Shown: one piece after another, positions 1-8,514 of the stretch
How positions within the stretch are numbered: position 1 is the stretch's first letter
How the letters are laid out: each line of letters starts with the position of its first letter
DNA from: Amaricoccus sp048594665
GTDB taxonomy: Bacteria; Pseudomonadota; Alphaproteobacteria; Rhodobacterales; Rhodobacteraceae
Reading direction: 5' to 3'
Length of the DNA: 64,000 nucleotides
Assembly (NCBI GenBank): GCA_048594665.1
Contig: JBMDWT010000063.1
Location: 124,001-188,000, forward strand
The notes under the pieces: generated by a model
What the model saw: only the letters and a program-made list of their open reading frames with translations
What the model was told of the DNA's origin: nothing
Databases searched by the model: none
Made by a program: the position numbers and the translations under genes

Positions 1-2
1 GG

Positions 3-80
3 GCCCTGCGCGAGGCGATTGAGTCCGATCCGCGGGCGGCGGGCGCGGTTCCCTCGACCAAGGGCACGTTATCCGCATGA
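3..80 (+). CDS. hisB: Imidazoleglycerol-phosphate dehydratase, C-terminal end (partial)
   Basis: The window opens inside a reading frame whose last 25 residues end in DPRAAGAVPSTKGTLSA before TGA. This is the conserved tail of HisB, which dehydrates imidazoleglycerol phosphate in histidine synthesis. The start lies outside the window. The stop overlaps the hisH start as ATGA, so the two genes are translationally coupled, the usual hisB-hisH order in alphaproteobacteria. Confidence 0.85.
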   Translation, partial: ALREAIESDPRAAGAVPSTKGTLSA

Positions 81-718
81 CCACCGCGATCATCGATTAC
101 GCCAGCGGCAACCTGCACAGCGCCGCCAAGAGCTTTCAGCGTGTCTCCGACGAGATCGGGGGCGGGCCGATCCTTGTCACCTCCGATCCCGAGGTCGTGC
201 GCGGGGCGGACCGGATCGTGCTGCCCGGCGTCGGGGCCTTCGCCGATTGCCGCGCCGGACTCGCCGCGCGCACCGGCCTGTTCGAAGCGATCGAGGAGCG
301 GGTCATCCGCCATGGCGCGCCCTTCCTGGGGATCTGTGTCGGCATGCAGATGATGGCGACCCGGGGGCTTGAGCATGGCCTCGACACCGCCGGTTTCGAC
401 TGGATCGGGGGCGAGGTCGTCCGGATGACCCCCGCCGATCCCGCCCTGAAAGTCCCCCATATCGGCTGGAACGCGCTGGAAATCGCACAGGCGCATCCCC
501 TGCTCGACGGCATCGCCCCGGGCGATCATGCCTATTTCGTGCATTCCTATCATGTCGTGCCGGAAAACCCCGCGCATCTGGTGGCGCGGGTGGATCATGG
601 CGGGCCGGTCACGGCGATGATCGTCCGCGACAATCTCGCCGGCACGCAGTTCCATCCGGAAAAGAGCCAGACCACCGGCCTGCGCCTGATCGCCAACTTC
701 CTGCGCTGGGCGCCCTGA
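77..718 (+). CDS. hisH: Imidazole glycerol phosphate synthase, glutamine amidotransferase subunit
   Basis: HisH hydrolyses glutamine and channels ammonia to HisF, making imidazole glycerol phosphate and AICAR in histidine biosynthesis. The 213-residue length is normal for the family. The nucleophile sits in GICVGMQM (Cys87), and the His/Glu of the class I amidotransferase triad in QFHPEKSQ (His193, Glu195). The N-terminus IIDYASGNLHS is the typical HisH start. The ATG overlaps the hisB stop. No hisA or hisF follows; the next gene converges on it three bases later, so the his operon ends here or continues elsewhere. Confidence 0.97.
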   Translation: MTTAIIDYASGNLHSAAKSFQRVSDEIGGGPILVTSDPEVVRGADRIVLPGVGAFADCRAGLAARTGLFEAIEERVIRHGAPFLGICVGMQMMATRGLEHGLDTAGFDWIGGEVVRMTPADPALKVPHIGWNALEIAQAHPLLDGIAPGDHAYFVHSYHVVPENPAHLVARVDHGGPVTAMIVRDNLAGTQFHPEKSQTTGLRLIANFLRWAP

Positions 719-721
719 CTC

Positions 722-1702
722 TCAATCCACCGTCAACACCGTGGCACCGACCGTTTCGCGGGCTTCCAGCGCGCGATGCGCCTCGGCGGCTGCGCTCAGG
801 GGCAGGGTCTGGCGCACTTCGGCGGAAAGAGTGCCGGAGAGGACGGCGGCGAACAGATCCTCGGCCCGGCGGCGCAGCTCGGCCGGGTCCGCGATGTAAT
901 GAAAGAGCACCGGACGACAGGCGGTAAACGACCCCTTCGCCAGATCGGCGAGCGAGAATCTCTCGATCATACCCGAAGCCTGCCCGAAATTCACGAAACT
1001 GCCCCGTGCCCTCAGCGCCGCGAGCGAGCCGCGCCAGGTGTCGCGCCCGACGCTGTCATAGACCACATCGACCCCCTGCCCGCCGGTCAGCTCCCGGACG
1101 CGGGGGGCGAAATCCGTCGCGCGATAATCGATCACCTCGGCATAGCCATGCGCCCGTGCCAGCGCCACCTTGTCCGCGCCCCCCGCCGTCCCGATGGCGG
1201 TGACGCCCTTGGCAGCGAGCCAGGGCCCGAGCAACAGACCGACCCCGCCCGCCGCCGCCTGAACCAGCGCGCTCATGCCCGCCGCCACCGGAAAGGTCGA
1301 ATGGATCAGGTAATGCGCGGTCAGCCCCTTGAGCATCAACCCCGCCGCCTCCGCGTCCCCGATGCCCTCGGGAATGCGCACCAGACGGTCGGCGGCGATC
1401 ACCCGCGCGCTGGCATAGGCGCCCAGCGGATGGGTATAGGCGACCCGGTCGCCGGGCTCCACGCCGGTGACACCGGGACCGACCGCCTCGACAACACCGG
1501 CGGCTTCCGACCCGGGGACCAGGTCACGCTCCACCGCCCAGGGGTAGAGCCCGCTCCGGTGATAGACATCGAGGAAATTGAGGCCCACTGCCGTGTGCCG
1601 GACCAGCGCCTCTCCGGGGCCGGGCCGGGGCACATCGATCGCGCGCCTGACGAACTTCTCCGGACCGCCGGGGGCGGTCACGACCATTGCAAAATCGCTC
1701 AT
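722..1702 (-). CDS. Quinone oxidoreductase (zinc-independent MDR family)
   Basis: This 326-residue NADPH-dependent oxidoreductase belongs to the medium-chain dehydrogenase family, Qor branch, which reduces quinones or enones. The nucleotide-binding motif is QAAAGGVGLLLG, the N-terminal GroES-like half has NFLDVYHRSGLYP, and no structural zinc cysteines are seen. The ATG at 1702 is chosen because GGAG lies six bases upstream; an in-frame ATG at 1714 lacks a ribosome site. It is the last gene of the ligase-to-reductase operon and starts 11 bases after the SDR stop. It is not part of the classic lva operon. An enoyl-CoA or enone reduction step is an inference from context. Confidence 0.85.
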   Translation of the reverse strand: MSDFAMVVTAPGGPEKFVRRAIDVPRPGPGEALVRHTAVGLNFLDVYHRSGLYPWAVERDLVPGSEAAGVVEAVGPGVTGVEPGDRVAYTHPLGAYASARVIAADRLVRIPEGIGDAEAAGLMLKGLTAHYLIHSTFPVAAGMSALVQAAAGGVGLLLGPWLAAKGVTAIGTAGGADKVALARAHGYAEVIDYRATDFAPRVRELTGGQGVDVVYDSVGRDTWRGSLAALRARGSFVNFGQASGMIERFSLADLAKGSFTACRPVLFHYIADPAELRRRAEDLFAAVLSGTLSAEVRQTLPLSAAAEAHRALEARETVGATVLTVD

Positions 1703-1713
1703 CGGCGTCTCCA

Positions 1714-2493
1714 TCACAGAGGTGAGATCAGATGCCCGCCATCGACCACCAGCGCCGTGCCGGTGATGAAGGAGCCCGCCTCGGACGCCAACAGCAAAAG
1801 CGCGCCGTCCAGCTCCCCCGGCTGACCCAGACGGCGCTGGGTCACGCGCCGGACCTGTGCCTGACCGGCCTCGGTGGCAAAGAAATCGCGGTTGATGTCG
1901 GTCTCGATATAGCCCGGCGCGAGGGCATTGACCCGCACGCCATAGCGCGCCCATTCCAAGGCATGCTGCTTCGTCATCTGGATCAGCGCGGCCTTGGAGG
2001 CGGCATAGGCCGAAACCCCCGCCCCCTGACGCAATCCCAGGATCGAGGCGACATTGACGATCGCGCCGGGACGGCGCACCGCGATCAACCTGCCGACGAC
2101 CGCGACCGAGAGCCGCCGCGCACCTTCGACATTGACGGCGAAGACACGGGCCCAGTCGGCATCGCTCTGTTCGAGCGCGGCGGCGGGCTCGGCGACGCCG
2201 CTGTTGTTGAGGACGATGTCGATGGGCCCGAGCGCCGCCTCGGCCTGAGCCAGCCCCTCCGTCACCGACGACGCGTCTGTCACATCCATGGCGACGATGG
2301 CCACCCGCGCGCCCTGCCCTTCCAGCCTGTCGCGCAGCGCTTCCATCGCCCCCGTCCGGCGGGCGGCGAGGGCGACACCCGCGCCCGCCCCGGCGAGGAC
2401 CTCGGCGAAGCGCGCGCCCAATGTGCCGGAGGCGCCGGTGACGATGGCATTGCGCCCGTCGAGCGAAAAGCGCGCGGCGAGATCGGGGCTCAT
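1714..2493 (-). CDS. SDR-family oxidoreductase, LvaD-like by position
   Basis: This is a classical 259-residue short-chain dehydrogenase. The cofactor loop is TGASGTLG (about residues 19-26), NNSG follows the central strand, and the active site is Ser in NVASILG plus YAASKAA. The C-terminus GTALVVDGGHLISPL is typical of 3-oxoacyl-reductase-like SDRs. The ATG overlaps the stop of the small DUF6285 gene (ATGA). In the Pseudomonas putida levulinate operon the equivalent position is LvaD, which acts on 3-hydroxy/keto acyl-CoA intermediates. The role here is inferred from gene order and family only; the substrate is unknown. Confidence 0.85.
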   Translation of the reverse strand: MSPDLAARFSLDGRNAIVTGASGTLGARFAEVLAGAGAGVALAARRTGAMEALRDRLEGQGARVAIVAMDVTDASSVTEGLAQAEAALGPIDIVLNNSGVAEPAAALEQSDADWARVFAVNVEGARRLSVAVVGRLIAVRRPGAIVNVASILGLRQGAGVSAYAASKAALIQMTKQHALEWARYGVRVNALAPGYIETDINRDFFATEAGQAQVRRVTQRRLGQPGELDGALLLLASEAGSFITGTALVVDGGHLISPL

Positions 2494-2825
2494 CCGACCA
2501 CCTTGGGCGCTGCTTCGGATCGGGCCGCGGGCGCGGGGGCGCGCTCGGGATCGGCGACCCAGGCACAGAGGCGGGCATGCGCGATCAGCCGCTCATAGAG
2601 CGCGCGGTCCCCGTCATGCGCGCCCACGCGGATCGCGGCGGCATCGGCGCGCAGGACCGCCCGCGCGGCCTCGATCCGGTCGGCGGCCTGTCGGTCGCGG
2701 GCGGCGGTGGCCACCGCGCTCGCGCAGAGCAGCGCGGCATAGCGGCCCTCGCCCGGCAGGGAGGGTGCGATCTCGCGCAGGATGCCGACGGCGGCATCGA
2801 GAAGGAAGGGGGCGTCGGTGCTCAC
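2490..2825 (-). CDS. Small DUF6285/LvaB-like protein
   Basis: A 111-residue soluble, Ala/Arg-rich, probably helical protein. It recurs next to APH-type acyl-CoA kinases; I assign it to DUF6285 from memory of that neighbourhood and of its composition (LLCASAVATAARDR, then YERLIAHARLCAW). The small partner LvaB of P. putida, needed with LvaA to phosphorylate 4-hydroxyacyl-CoA, occupies the same position. The GTG start overlaps the kinase stop as GTGA, and its own stop overlaps the SDR start, so it is tightly coupled to both. No catalytic motif is visible. A kinase accessory subunit is the best inference. Confidence 0.7.
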   Translation of the reverse strand: MSTDAPFLLDAAVGILREIAPSLPGEGRYAALLCASAVATAARDRQAADRIEAARAVLRADAAAIRVGAHDGDRALYERLIAHARLCAWVADPERAPAPAARSEAAPKVVG

Positions 2826-3835
2826 GCGGCTGTCCTTTCGACCGGGGTCATGCGGAGCGCGGTCAGCTCCAGCGTATCGGCGATGCGCGCGGTCAGGGCG
2901 AGGCTGACCGCCTCGGTCCCGCTGGCGCGGCGGCGCCCCTGTTGCAGGGCGATGACCGCCCAGCGGACATGGGCGATCAGTTCCCACCAGCGCACCCGCG
3001 CCGGATCGATGCGCCGCCCGCTCTCCGTCTCATAGCCGTCGTAGAAGGGCGCGCGGTCGCAGATCCCGCCCGCCTCCAGATCGGGCCGCGAGAAGCGCCA
3101 GCATTCGGCGCAGAACCAGCCGATATCGGCCATCGGGTCCGACCATCCGGCGAATTCCCAATCGAGGATGGCGGTCAGGCCCTGTGCCCCGATCATGAAA
3201 TTGCCGGTGCGGTAATCCTGATGGGTCAGGACCACCTCGGCCGGTTCCGGTGCGCACCGCTCCGCCCAGCGCAGCGCCCATTCGAGGCCGAGCCTTTGTT
3301 CCCCCATCCGGTCGAGCGCCGCGCGCAACCGCGCGACCTCGGCCAGCGCGGGGTCCGAGGGTCTGTCGCCCAGCACCCGCGCCAGCGCCGCGTCGGGGGC
3401 GATGGCATGGACGCGGGCGAGCTGCCGCCCCAGTTCGCGCCCGAGTGCGACCCGGTCCCCGCCGATCGTGACGTCGCGCACGACCTTGGGGCCGTAGCCG
3501 ACCCCCTCGACCCGCTCGACCAGGGCGAAGGGCCCTCCGAGCACCGAAGCATCCTCGCAGAAGCCGACCGGCCGGGGCACTTTGACCCCACCCGCCCAGG
3601 CCGCCTCCAGCAGGCGATGCTCGTCGCGCCGCGTCCGGCTCTCCGCGATCGTCCCTTCGGAATCCTTTCGTAATACCAATGGCTTATGATCTGTCCGACC
3701 CCGGACAGACAGCCCCCAGCTTTCCTGGATCGCGCCCCCTGAGAGTTTTTCGGCCCGATCGACGCGCACAGAGCCGTCCCCGAGCACCCCGGCCAGCCAG
3801 GCATCGAGTTTTGGATTGTGAAGAAGCCCGCTCAT
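2822..3835 (-). CDS. APH-family phosphotransferase, LvaA/ACAD10-11 kinase-like
   Basis: A 337-residue aminoglycoside-phosphotransferase-fold kinase. The catalytic loop reads LTHQDYRTGNFMI (HxD and Asn), and the metal-binding segment is ILDWEFAGWSDPMADIGW. Homologues next to acyl-CoA dehydrogenases, including the N-terminal domain of human ACAD10/11 and bacterial LvaA, phosphorylate the hydroxyl of 4-hydroxyacyl-CoA so that phosphate can later be eliminated. The start at 3835 overlaps the dehydrogenase stop (ATGA) and has GGAG about ten bases upstream. Antibiotic resistance is unlikely given the operon. The enzyme class is firm; the acyl-CoA substrate is inferred. Confidence 0.88.
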   Translation of the reverse strand: MSGLLHNPKLDAWLAGVLGDGSVRVDRAEKLSGGAIQESWGLSVRGRTDHKPLVLRKDSEGTIAESRTRRDEHRLLEAAWAGGVKVPRPVGFCEDASVLGGPFALVERVEGVGYGPKVVRDVTIGGDRVALGRELGRQLARVHAIAPDAALARVLGDRPSDPALAEVARLRAALDRMGEQRLGLEWALRWAERCAPEPAEVVLTHQDYRTGNFMIGAQGLTAILDWEFAGWSDPMADIGWFCAECWRFSRPDLEAGGICDRAPFYDGYETESGRRIDPARVRWWELIAHVRWAVIALQQGRRRASGTEAVSLALTARIADTLELTALRMTPVERTAA

Positions 3836-5070
3836 AGTCCCCATCTCCAGAAGGAGTCCCGTTCGGCCTGATAGGCATCGGCGAGGACCATGCGATGCAC
3901 CTCGGAGGCGCCATCGACCAGCCGCGCCTGCCGGGCATATCGATAGATCCATTCGAGGATCAGGTCGCGCGAATATCCCTTGGCCCCGCAGAGCTGGATC
4001 GCGGTATCCGCCGCCGTCTGGAGGGTGTCGGCGACATGAAGCTTGGCCATCGAGACCTCCTTGCGCGCGAAATCCCCCTGATCGAGCTTCCAGGCCGCGT
4101 GCATCGTCAGGAGCCGCCCGATCTCGATATCATGCGCGACCTTGCCGAGCATGAGGCGGACCGACTCCCGGCTGGCCAGCCGGATCCCGAAGCCCTCGCG
4201 GCCATCGACATAGTCCTGAGCGATGCCCATCGCCCGTTTCGCAAGACCGAGCCAGCGCATGCAATGGGTCAGCCGCGCGGTCCCGAGCCTCACCTGCGTG
4301 ACCTTGAGCCCGTCCCCGACCCTGAGCAGCCGGTTGGCATCGGGGATCTCCAGACCCTCGAAGGCGAGTTCACAATGCCCGCCATGCTCCTCCGGCCCCA
4401 TGATGCCGATCCGGCGGACGATCTCCCATCCCGGCTGGTCGCGATGAAAGAGGAAGGCGGTCAGATGCCGACGCTTTTCCTCCGGATCGGGGTCGGTGCG
4501 GGCGATCAGGATGAAATGCGCGGCCTCGGCGGCGCCGGTGATGAACCATTTGCGGCCCGTCACCCGCCAGACATCGCCCCGGCGCTCCGCCCGCGTCCGG
4601 ATCATGCCTGGATCGGACCCTCCGCCGGGCGCGGGTTCGGTCATGGCAAAGGCCGAGCGGACCTTGCCCTCCACGATCGGCCGCAGCCATTCCTCCCGCT
4701 GCTCCGGGCGCGCGAGCCGGCTCAGCACGTCGATATTGCCATCGTCGGGCGCTGCGCAGTTGAAGACCACCGGGCCGAAGATCGACCGGTTGGCTTCCTC
4801 GTACATCACCGCCCGTCCAACGACCGACAATCCCATCCCGCCCTCGGCCTTGGGCGCCTGCGGGGCCCAGAGGCCTTCGGCGCGCGCCTTGGCCCGCAGG
4901 GCCTCCAGCGGTTCGAGGCGGATATTGTCATGCTGGTCCCAGTTGGCGCGGTCGGCCTCGACCGGCAGGACATGGGCATCGAGGAACCCCCGCGCCCGGG
5001 TCCGGATCGTCTCGATTTCAGGCGGCAGGGCAAATCCGATACCCGCCGCGGTCGCGTTGTCCCCGGTCAC
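3832..5070 (-). CDS. Acyl-CoA dehydrogenase, LvaC/ACAD11-like
   Basis: A 412-residue FAD acyl-CoA dehydrogenase. The family signature AMTEPAPGGGSDPGMI lies mid-protein and the FAD-binding tail is QLCGAKGYSRDLILEWIYR followed by DGASEVHR. Being encoded directly before an APH kinase is the bacterial two-gene version of human ACAD10/11, and matches LvaC, which acts on the phosphorylated acyl-CoA. The GTG start overlaps the stop of the TPP-enzyme gene (GTGA). Electrons would pass to ETF; etfB/etfA are in this window at 62886 but distant. Family certain, substrate inferred. Confidence 0.92.
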   Translation of the reverse strand: MTGDNATAAGIGFALPPEIETIRTRARGFLDAHVLPVEADRANWDQHDNIRLEPLEALRAKARAEGLWAPQAPKAEGGMGLSVVGRAVMYEEANRSIFGPVVFNCAAPDDGNIDVLSRLARPEQREEWLRPIVEGKVRSAFAMTEPAPGGGSDPGMIRTRAERRGDVWRVTGRKWFITGAAEAAHFILIARTDPDPEEKRRHLTAFLFHRDQPGWEIVRRIGIMGPEEHGGHCELAFEGLEIPDANRLLRVGDGLKVTQVRLGTARLTHCMRWLGLAKRAMGIAQDYVDGREGFGIRLASRESVRLMLGKVAHDIEIGRLLTMHAAWKLDQGDFARKEVSMAKLHVADTLQTAADTAIQLCGAKGYSRDLILEWIYRYARQARLVDGASEVHRMVLADAYQAERDSFWRWGL

Positions 5071-6821
5071 AGCAATCCCCTCCGCTTGCGCTCCGCATCG
5101 TCCCAGGCGGTCAGCGGCTGATAGTCCGGCACGAAGCCGAGCCCCTTCTTGGCATCCGACGACACCACGGTCTGGGATGTGACCACGTCGATCAGGGCGG
5201 GGGCATTGTCGAGGGCGCGCCGCAGTGCCCCGGGCAGGTCGGCCGGATCCTCCACCCGCTCGGCATGGAGCCCGAGCGCACGGGCCATTCCGGCATAGTC
5301 GGAATGCCGCAGGGTGGTTCCCACGATCCGCCCCCCGTAATTGTCCCGCTGGTCGAGCCGTTCGATATTCCAGGCGGCGTTGTTGGAGACGATGAAGACG
5401 GCCCTGGCATCGTGGCGCACCGCCGTGTCGATCTCCATCGCATTCAGGCCATAGGCGCCATCGCCATTGATCGAAATCACCTGGCGTCCCGGAAAGGCCA
5501 GCGCCGCCGCCACGGCGAAGGGCACGCCGACGCCAAGACAGCCGAAGGCGCCCGCGTCCAGGTAGGTCTTGGCCTCCAGCCCCACCCGGGCGAAGCTGAG
5601 CAGATCTCCGCCATCCGCCACGGCGATATGATCGGGGTCCGCCACCTCGCGGATCGCATCGAAGATCGCCGCCGGATGGATCTTGCCATCCTCCCCGCGC
5701 GAGACCACGCGGTCGGGCCGGGGTGTGGCGCGGTCGAGATGCCTGGCGCGCAGTCCCGCCGCCCAGTCGCGGTCCACGGCGGGCGCGCGATTCCCCATCG
5801 CCGCGACGATGGCATCGAGCGCGAGACCGGGCGTGGCCAGCAGTTCCGGCTTGCCGCGACGATTGTCGATCAGCTCACCGGCATTGTCCGCGATCCGGAG
5901 AAACCGTGCCCCGCCGAACACCGCCGGTGAGCCATAGCCGAGCTGATAATCGAGCTTTCGGCCGATGACGACGACCAGATCGGCCTGCCCCATCACCGCG
6001 CCCCGCATCGCGCCGACGACGGAGGGATGCTCGGCGGGCACGAGGCCCCGGCTCTCCTGCGTATCGAGATAGACGGCGCCGGAGGCATCGAGCAGGCGCA
6101 CGACCTCCCGTCCCGCGCCCCGCGCGCCCCGTCCGGTGATGACCAGCGGTCGGCGCGCGGCGAGGATCGCCTCGGCGGCCTCGGCGACGGCGACGGGATC
6201 GGGCTCGATCCGGCGCGGCGCCTTGGGCTCCAGCCACTCGTCGAGCACCAGCGCCGGCGGCACGGTCGTGCGCAACACATCGGTCGGGATTTCGATATAG
6301 GCCGGCCCCGGCTCCCCGAGATCGCCGAGCGCCCGCGACGCAGCCTCGTCCAGTTCGCGCAGAACCTGATCGGCGACCCGCGCGGTGCGCGAATAGCGGC
6401 AGACCGGCGCAAGGATCGCCACATGCGGAATGTCCTGAAGCGGACCCATGTTCGCCTGCGGCCTCGAGGTACAGCCTCCGATCACCAGCACCGGCGCCCG
6501 CGCCAGCGAGGCATTGGCCACGGCGGTCACCGTATTGGTGACACCGGGGCCGGCCGTCACCATCGCCACGGCGAGCGTCCCGGTCAGTTCGGCATGGGCA
6601 TGGGCCATATGCACCGCGGCGCCCTCGTGGCGCACGTCGATGATCCGGATGCCGAGCCGCGCGACATGGTCCCAGATCGGCTGGATATGCCCGCCCTGGA
6701 GCCCGAAGATCCGGTCGATGCCGCGGGCTTCGAGAAACCGGGCGATCCAGGCGGCCACCGATTCCGGGTCGCTGTTGAGATCCTGGCCGGTCAAGGCGGC
6801 GCGGTCCTGTTCGATGAGCAT
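5067..6821 (-). CDS. Thiamine-pyrophosphate enzyme, acetolactate synthase/2-hydroxyacyl-CoA lyase-like
   Basis: A 584-residue protein with the three-domain POX/AHAS fold. The N-terminal Pyr domain carries the catalytic Glu in RHEGAAVHMA and then MVTAGPGVTN; the C-terminal PP domain has GDGAYGLNAMEID and NNAAWN, the TPP/Mg motif. The family includes acetolactate synthase, oxalyl-CoA decarboxylase and 2-hydroxyacyl-CoA lyase, and the sequence alone does not separate them. The ATG at 6821 has GAAAGG upstream and starts 14 bases after the ligase stop. Such an enzyme is not part of the known lva operon, so its presence suggests an added carbon-carbon cleavage or decarboxylation step. Confidence 0.85.
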   Translation of the reverse strand: MLIEQDRAALTGQDLNSDPESVAAWIARFLEARGIDRIFGLQGGHIQPIWDHVARLGIRIIDVRHEGAAVHMAHAHAELTGTLAVAMVTAGPGVTNTVTAVANASLARAPVLVIGGCTSRPQANMGPLQDIPHVAILAPVCRYSRTARVADQVLRELDEAASRALGDLGEPGPAYIEIPTDVLRTTVPPALVLDEWLEPKAPRRIEPDPVAVAEAAEAILAARRPLVITGRGARGAGREVVRLLDASGAVYLDTQESRGLVPAEHPSVVGAMRGAVMGQADLVVVIGRKLDYQLGYGSPAVFGGARFLRIADNAGELIDNRRGKPELLATPGLALDAIVAAMGNRAPAVDRDWAAGLRARHLDRATPRPDRVVSRGEDGKIHPAAIFDAIREVADPDHIAVADGGDLLSFARVGLEAKTYLDAGAFGCLGVGVPFAVAAALAFPGRQVISINGDGAYGLNAMEIDTAVRHDARAVFIVSNNAAWNIERLDQRDNYGGRIVGTTLRHSDYAGMARALGLHAERVEDPADLPGALRRALDNAPALIDVVTSQTVVSSDAKKGLGFVPDYQPLTAWDDAERKRRGLL

Positions 6822-6835
6822 GGGATACCTTTCCG

Positions 6836-8401
6836 TCAATGATCGGCCAATGCCGAGAGCTTGTCTTTCAGGACACGGTGCAGAACCTTTCCGGTGGCGG
6901 TACGGGGCATCTCGTCCTCGGCCAGGAAAGACAGCGAGCGCGGGCGTTTGAAGCCAGCGATCCGGTCGCGGCACCAGTCGAGAATTTCCGCCTCGGACGC
7001 GCTGGCGCCGTCATGCAGCACGACGACGCCATGGACCCGCTCGCCCCATTTCGCGTCCGGCAGGCCGACCACCGCCACGTCCTTGATCTTGGGGCATCCG
7101 CCGAGGACGGATTCGACCTCCGAAGGATAGATGTTCTCGCCCCCGGAAATGATCATGTTCTTCTTGCGATCGATCAGCCGCAGATAGCCGTCCGCGTCCC
7201 GCACCGCCATGTCGCCCACGGTGCAATACTCCCCGCGAAACGCCTCCGCCGTCTTTTCCGGCTGATTCCAGTATTCGTGGAACACCCAGGGCGTACGGGA
7301 ATAAAGCTCCCCCGGCTCGCCATCCGGCACTTCGTTTCCGGCCTCGTCGAGCAGACGCACCGGCGCCGAGCCGACGCATTCCCGTCCGACGGTGCCCAGA
7401 TGCGTGAACTGCTCATGCGGGCGCAGCATCGTGACCCAGCCGCATTCGCTCGATCCGTAGAGTTCGAACAGACCGGAGTTGGGAAACATCTCCATGACCG
7501 CGCGCTTGGTATCGGCGCGGGCGGGCGCCGAGGAGACCATCAGCTTGGCGACGCGCCCGAGATCATGACGCGCGCGCACCGCCTCCGGCAGGCCCAGCAT
7601 CATGATGTAATGCGTCGGTACCAGCGAGGTGAAGGTGGCGCCCGAGGTGCCGAGCGTACGAAGGTACTCCTCCGGATCGAAATTCGCGCGGGAATAGATC
7701 GAGGTCACTCCGCCGCAATAGGAAAACGCCCCGAAGAAATTCACCGAATTCGCATGACACATCGGCATCACCAGCAAGGCGTCGTCCTCGCGGTGAATCC
7801 CGAGCTCGATCTCGGTCATCATCGACAGCAGGGCCGAGCTTTCATGCGAGCGGATCACCCCCTTGGGCTTGCCCGTGGTGCCGGAGGTATACATGAGCGT
7901 CCAGGGATCGCCGGGGGCCACGGCCACGCCCGGCTCCGTGTCGCGGGCTTGCTCCAGCAGCTCCTCATAACCACTCCAGCCGGCGACGCGATCGGACCCG
8001 AAGAGCACGAGATTGCCGGGCCGGATTGGCAAGCTGTCGCGCACCTCCTCGACAAGGCCGCGGAGCGACTGCTGGACGATGAGCGCGCCGGCCCCCGAAT
8101 CCTCGACACAGAAGGCGATCTCGCCGGGCGTCAGGCGGAAATTGATCGGGACGACGATCAGACCGGCCTTCGCGGCGGCGACATAGATTTCGGCCCATTC
8201 CACGCAATTGTAGGCGAGAACCGCCACACGGTCGCCCTTGGCAAGCCCGAGACCGATCAGCGCATTCGCCAGCCGGTTCGACCGGCGATTCCAGTCGCGA
8301 AAGCTCATCGCGCGCTCCAGGTCCCGCGCGCCCAACGCATCGGGCCGAGTCCGGGCATGCGCCCCGACCATCTCGCCCAACGTCAGAAGTGACAGTGCCA
8401 T
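6836..8401 (-). CDS. AMP-dependent acyl-CoA synthetase, LvaE-like
   Basis: A 521-residue ANL-superfamily ligase that activates a carboxylic acid to its acyl-CoA through an acyl-adenylate. The P-loop-like motif is YTSGTTGKPKGVIR, the A5 region ELYGSSECGW, and the C-terminal hinge and catalytic Lys are in RKKNMIISGGENIYPSEVE and PRTATGKVLHR. The ATG at 8401 is preceded by a GGAGG-rich site. It is the first gene of the seven-gene minus-strand operon, preceded by a palindrome-rich operator at 8455-8483. By position it matches LvaE, the acid-activating enzyme of levulinate catabolism; the true acid is unknown. Confidence 0.92.
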   Translation of the reverse strand: MALSLLTLGEMVGAHARTRPDALGARDLERAMSFRDWNRRSNRLANALIGLGLAKGDRVAVLAYNCVEWAEIYVAAAKAGLIVVPINFRLTPGEIAFCVEDSGAGALIVQQSLRGLVEEVRDSLPIRPGNLVLFGSDRVAGWSGYEELLEQARDTEPGVAVAPGDPWTLMYTSGTTGKPKGVIRSHESSALLSMMTEIELGIHREDDALLVMPMCHANSVNFFGAFSYCGGVTSIYSRANFDPEEYLRTLGTSGATFTSLVPTHYIMMLGLPEAVRARHDLGRVAKLMVSSAPARADTKRAVMEMFPNSGLFELYGSSECGWVTMLRPHEQFTHLGTVGRECVGSAPVRLLDEAGNEVPDGEPGELYSRTPWVFHEYWNQPEKTAEAFRGEYCTVGDMAVRDADGYLRLIDRKKNMIISGGENIYPSEVESVLGGCPKIKDVAVVGLPDAKWGERVHGVVVLHDGASASEAEILDWCRDRIAGFKRPRSLSFLAEDEMPRTATGKVLHRVLKDKLSALADH

Positions 8402-8454
8402 GCCTTCCCCCCTCCGCCCGGCCCGGAACGACCGCGCTTGAATTTGAACCATTC

Positions 8455-8483
8455 TTGTATTCTGAATTCAGAGTTCAATACAA
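8455..8483. promoter_or_regulatory. Operator-like palindromes upstream of the acyl-CoA ligase operon
   Basis: Two overlapping palindromes are visible: a perfect 12-base one, TCTGAATTCAGA (8461-8472), and outer arms TTGTATT (8455-8461) and AATACAA (8477-8483). The stretch is AT-rich inside very GC-rich DNA and sits between the permease stop (8515) and the ligase start (8401). The GAATTC core with a neighbouring CAG/CTG recurs at 16612-16688. A binding site for the GntR/FCD protein encoded at 18358 is the natural hypothesis. Confidence 0.6.
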
Positions 8484-8514
8484 AAAACAGAGTGAGTCGT
8501 CAAGCCTTCCCGAC

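Noticed and set aside
1702..2578. Fusion of quinone oxidoreductase with an upstream 290-codon segment
   Set aside because: The upstream part of that frame is antisense-free but off-frame to the SDR and of shadow composition; a good ribosome site precedes the ATG at 1702.
2822..3835. Aminoglycoside resistance gene
   Set aside because: The fold is APH, but coupling to an acyl-CoA dehydrogenase and an LvaB-like protein points to an acyl-CoA kinase.
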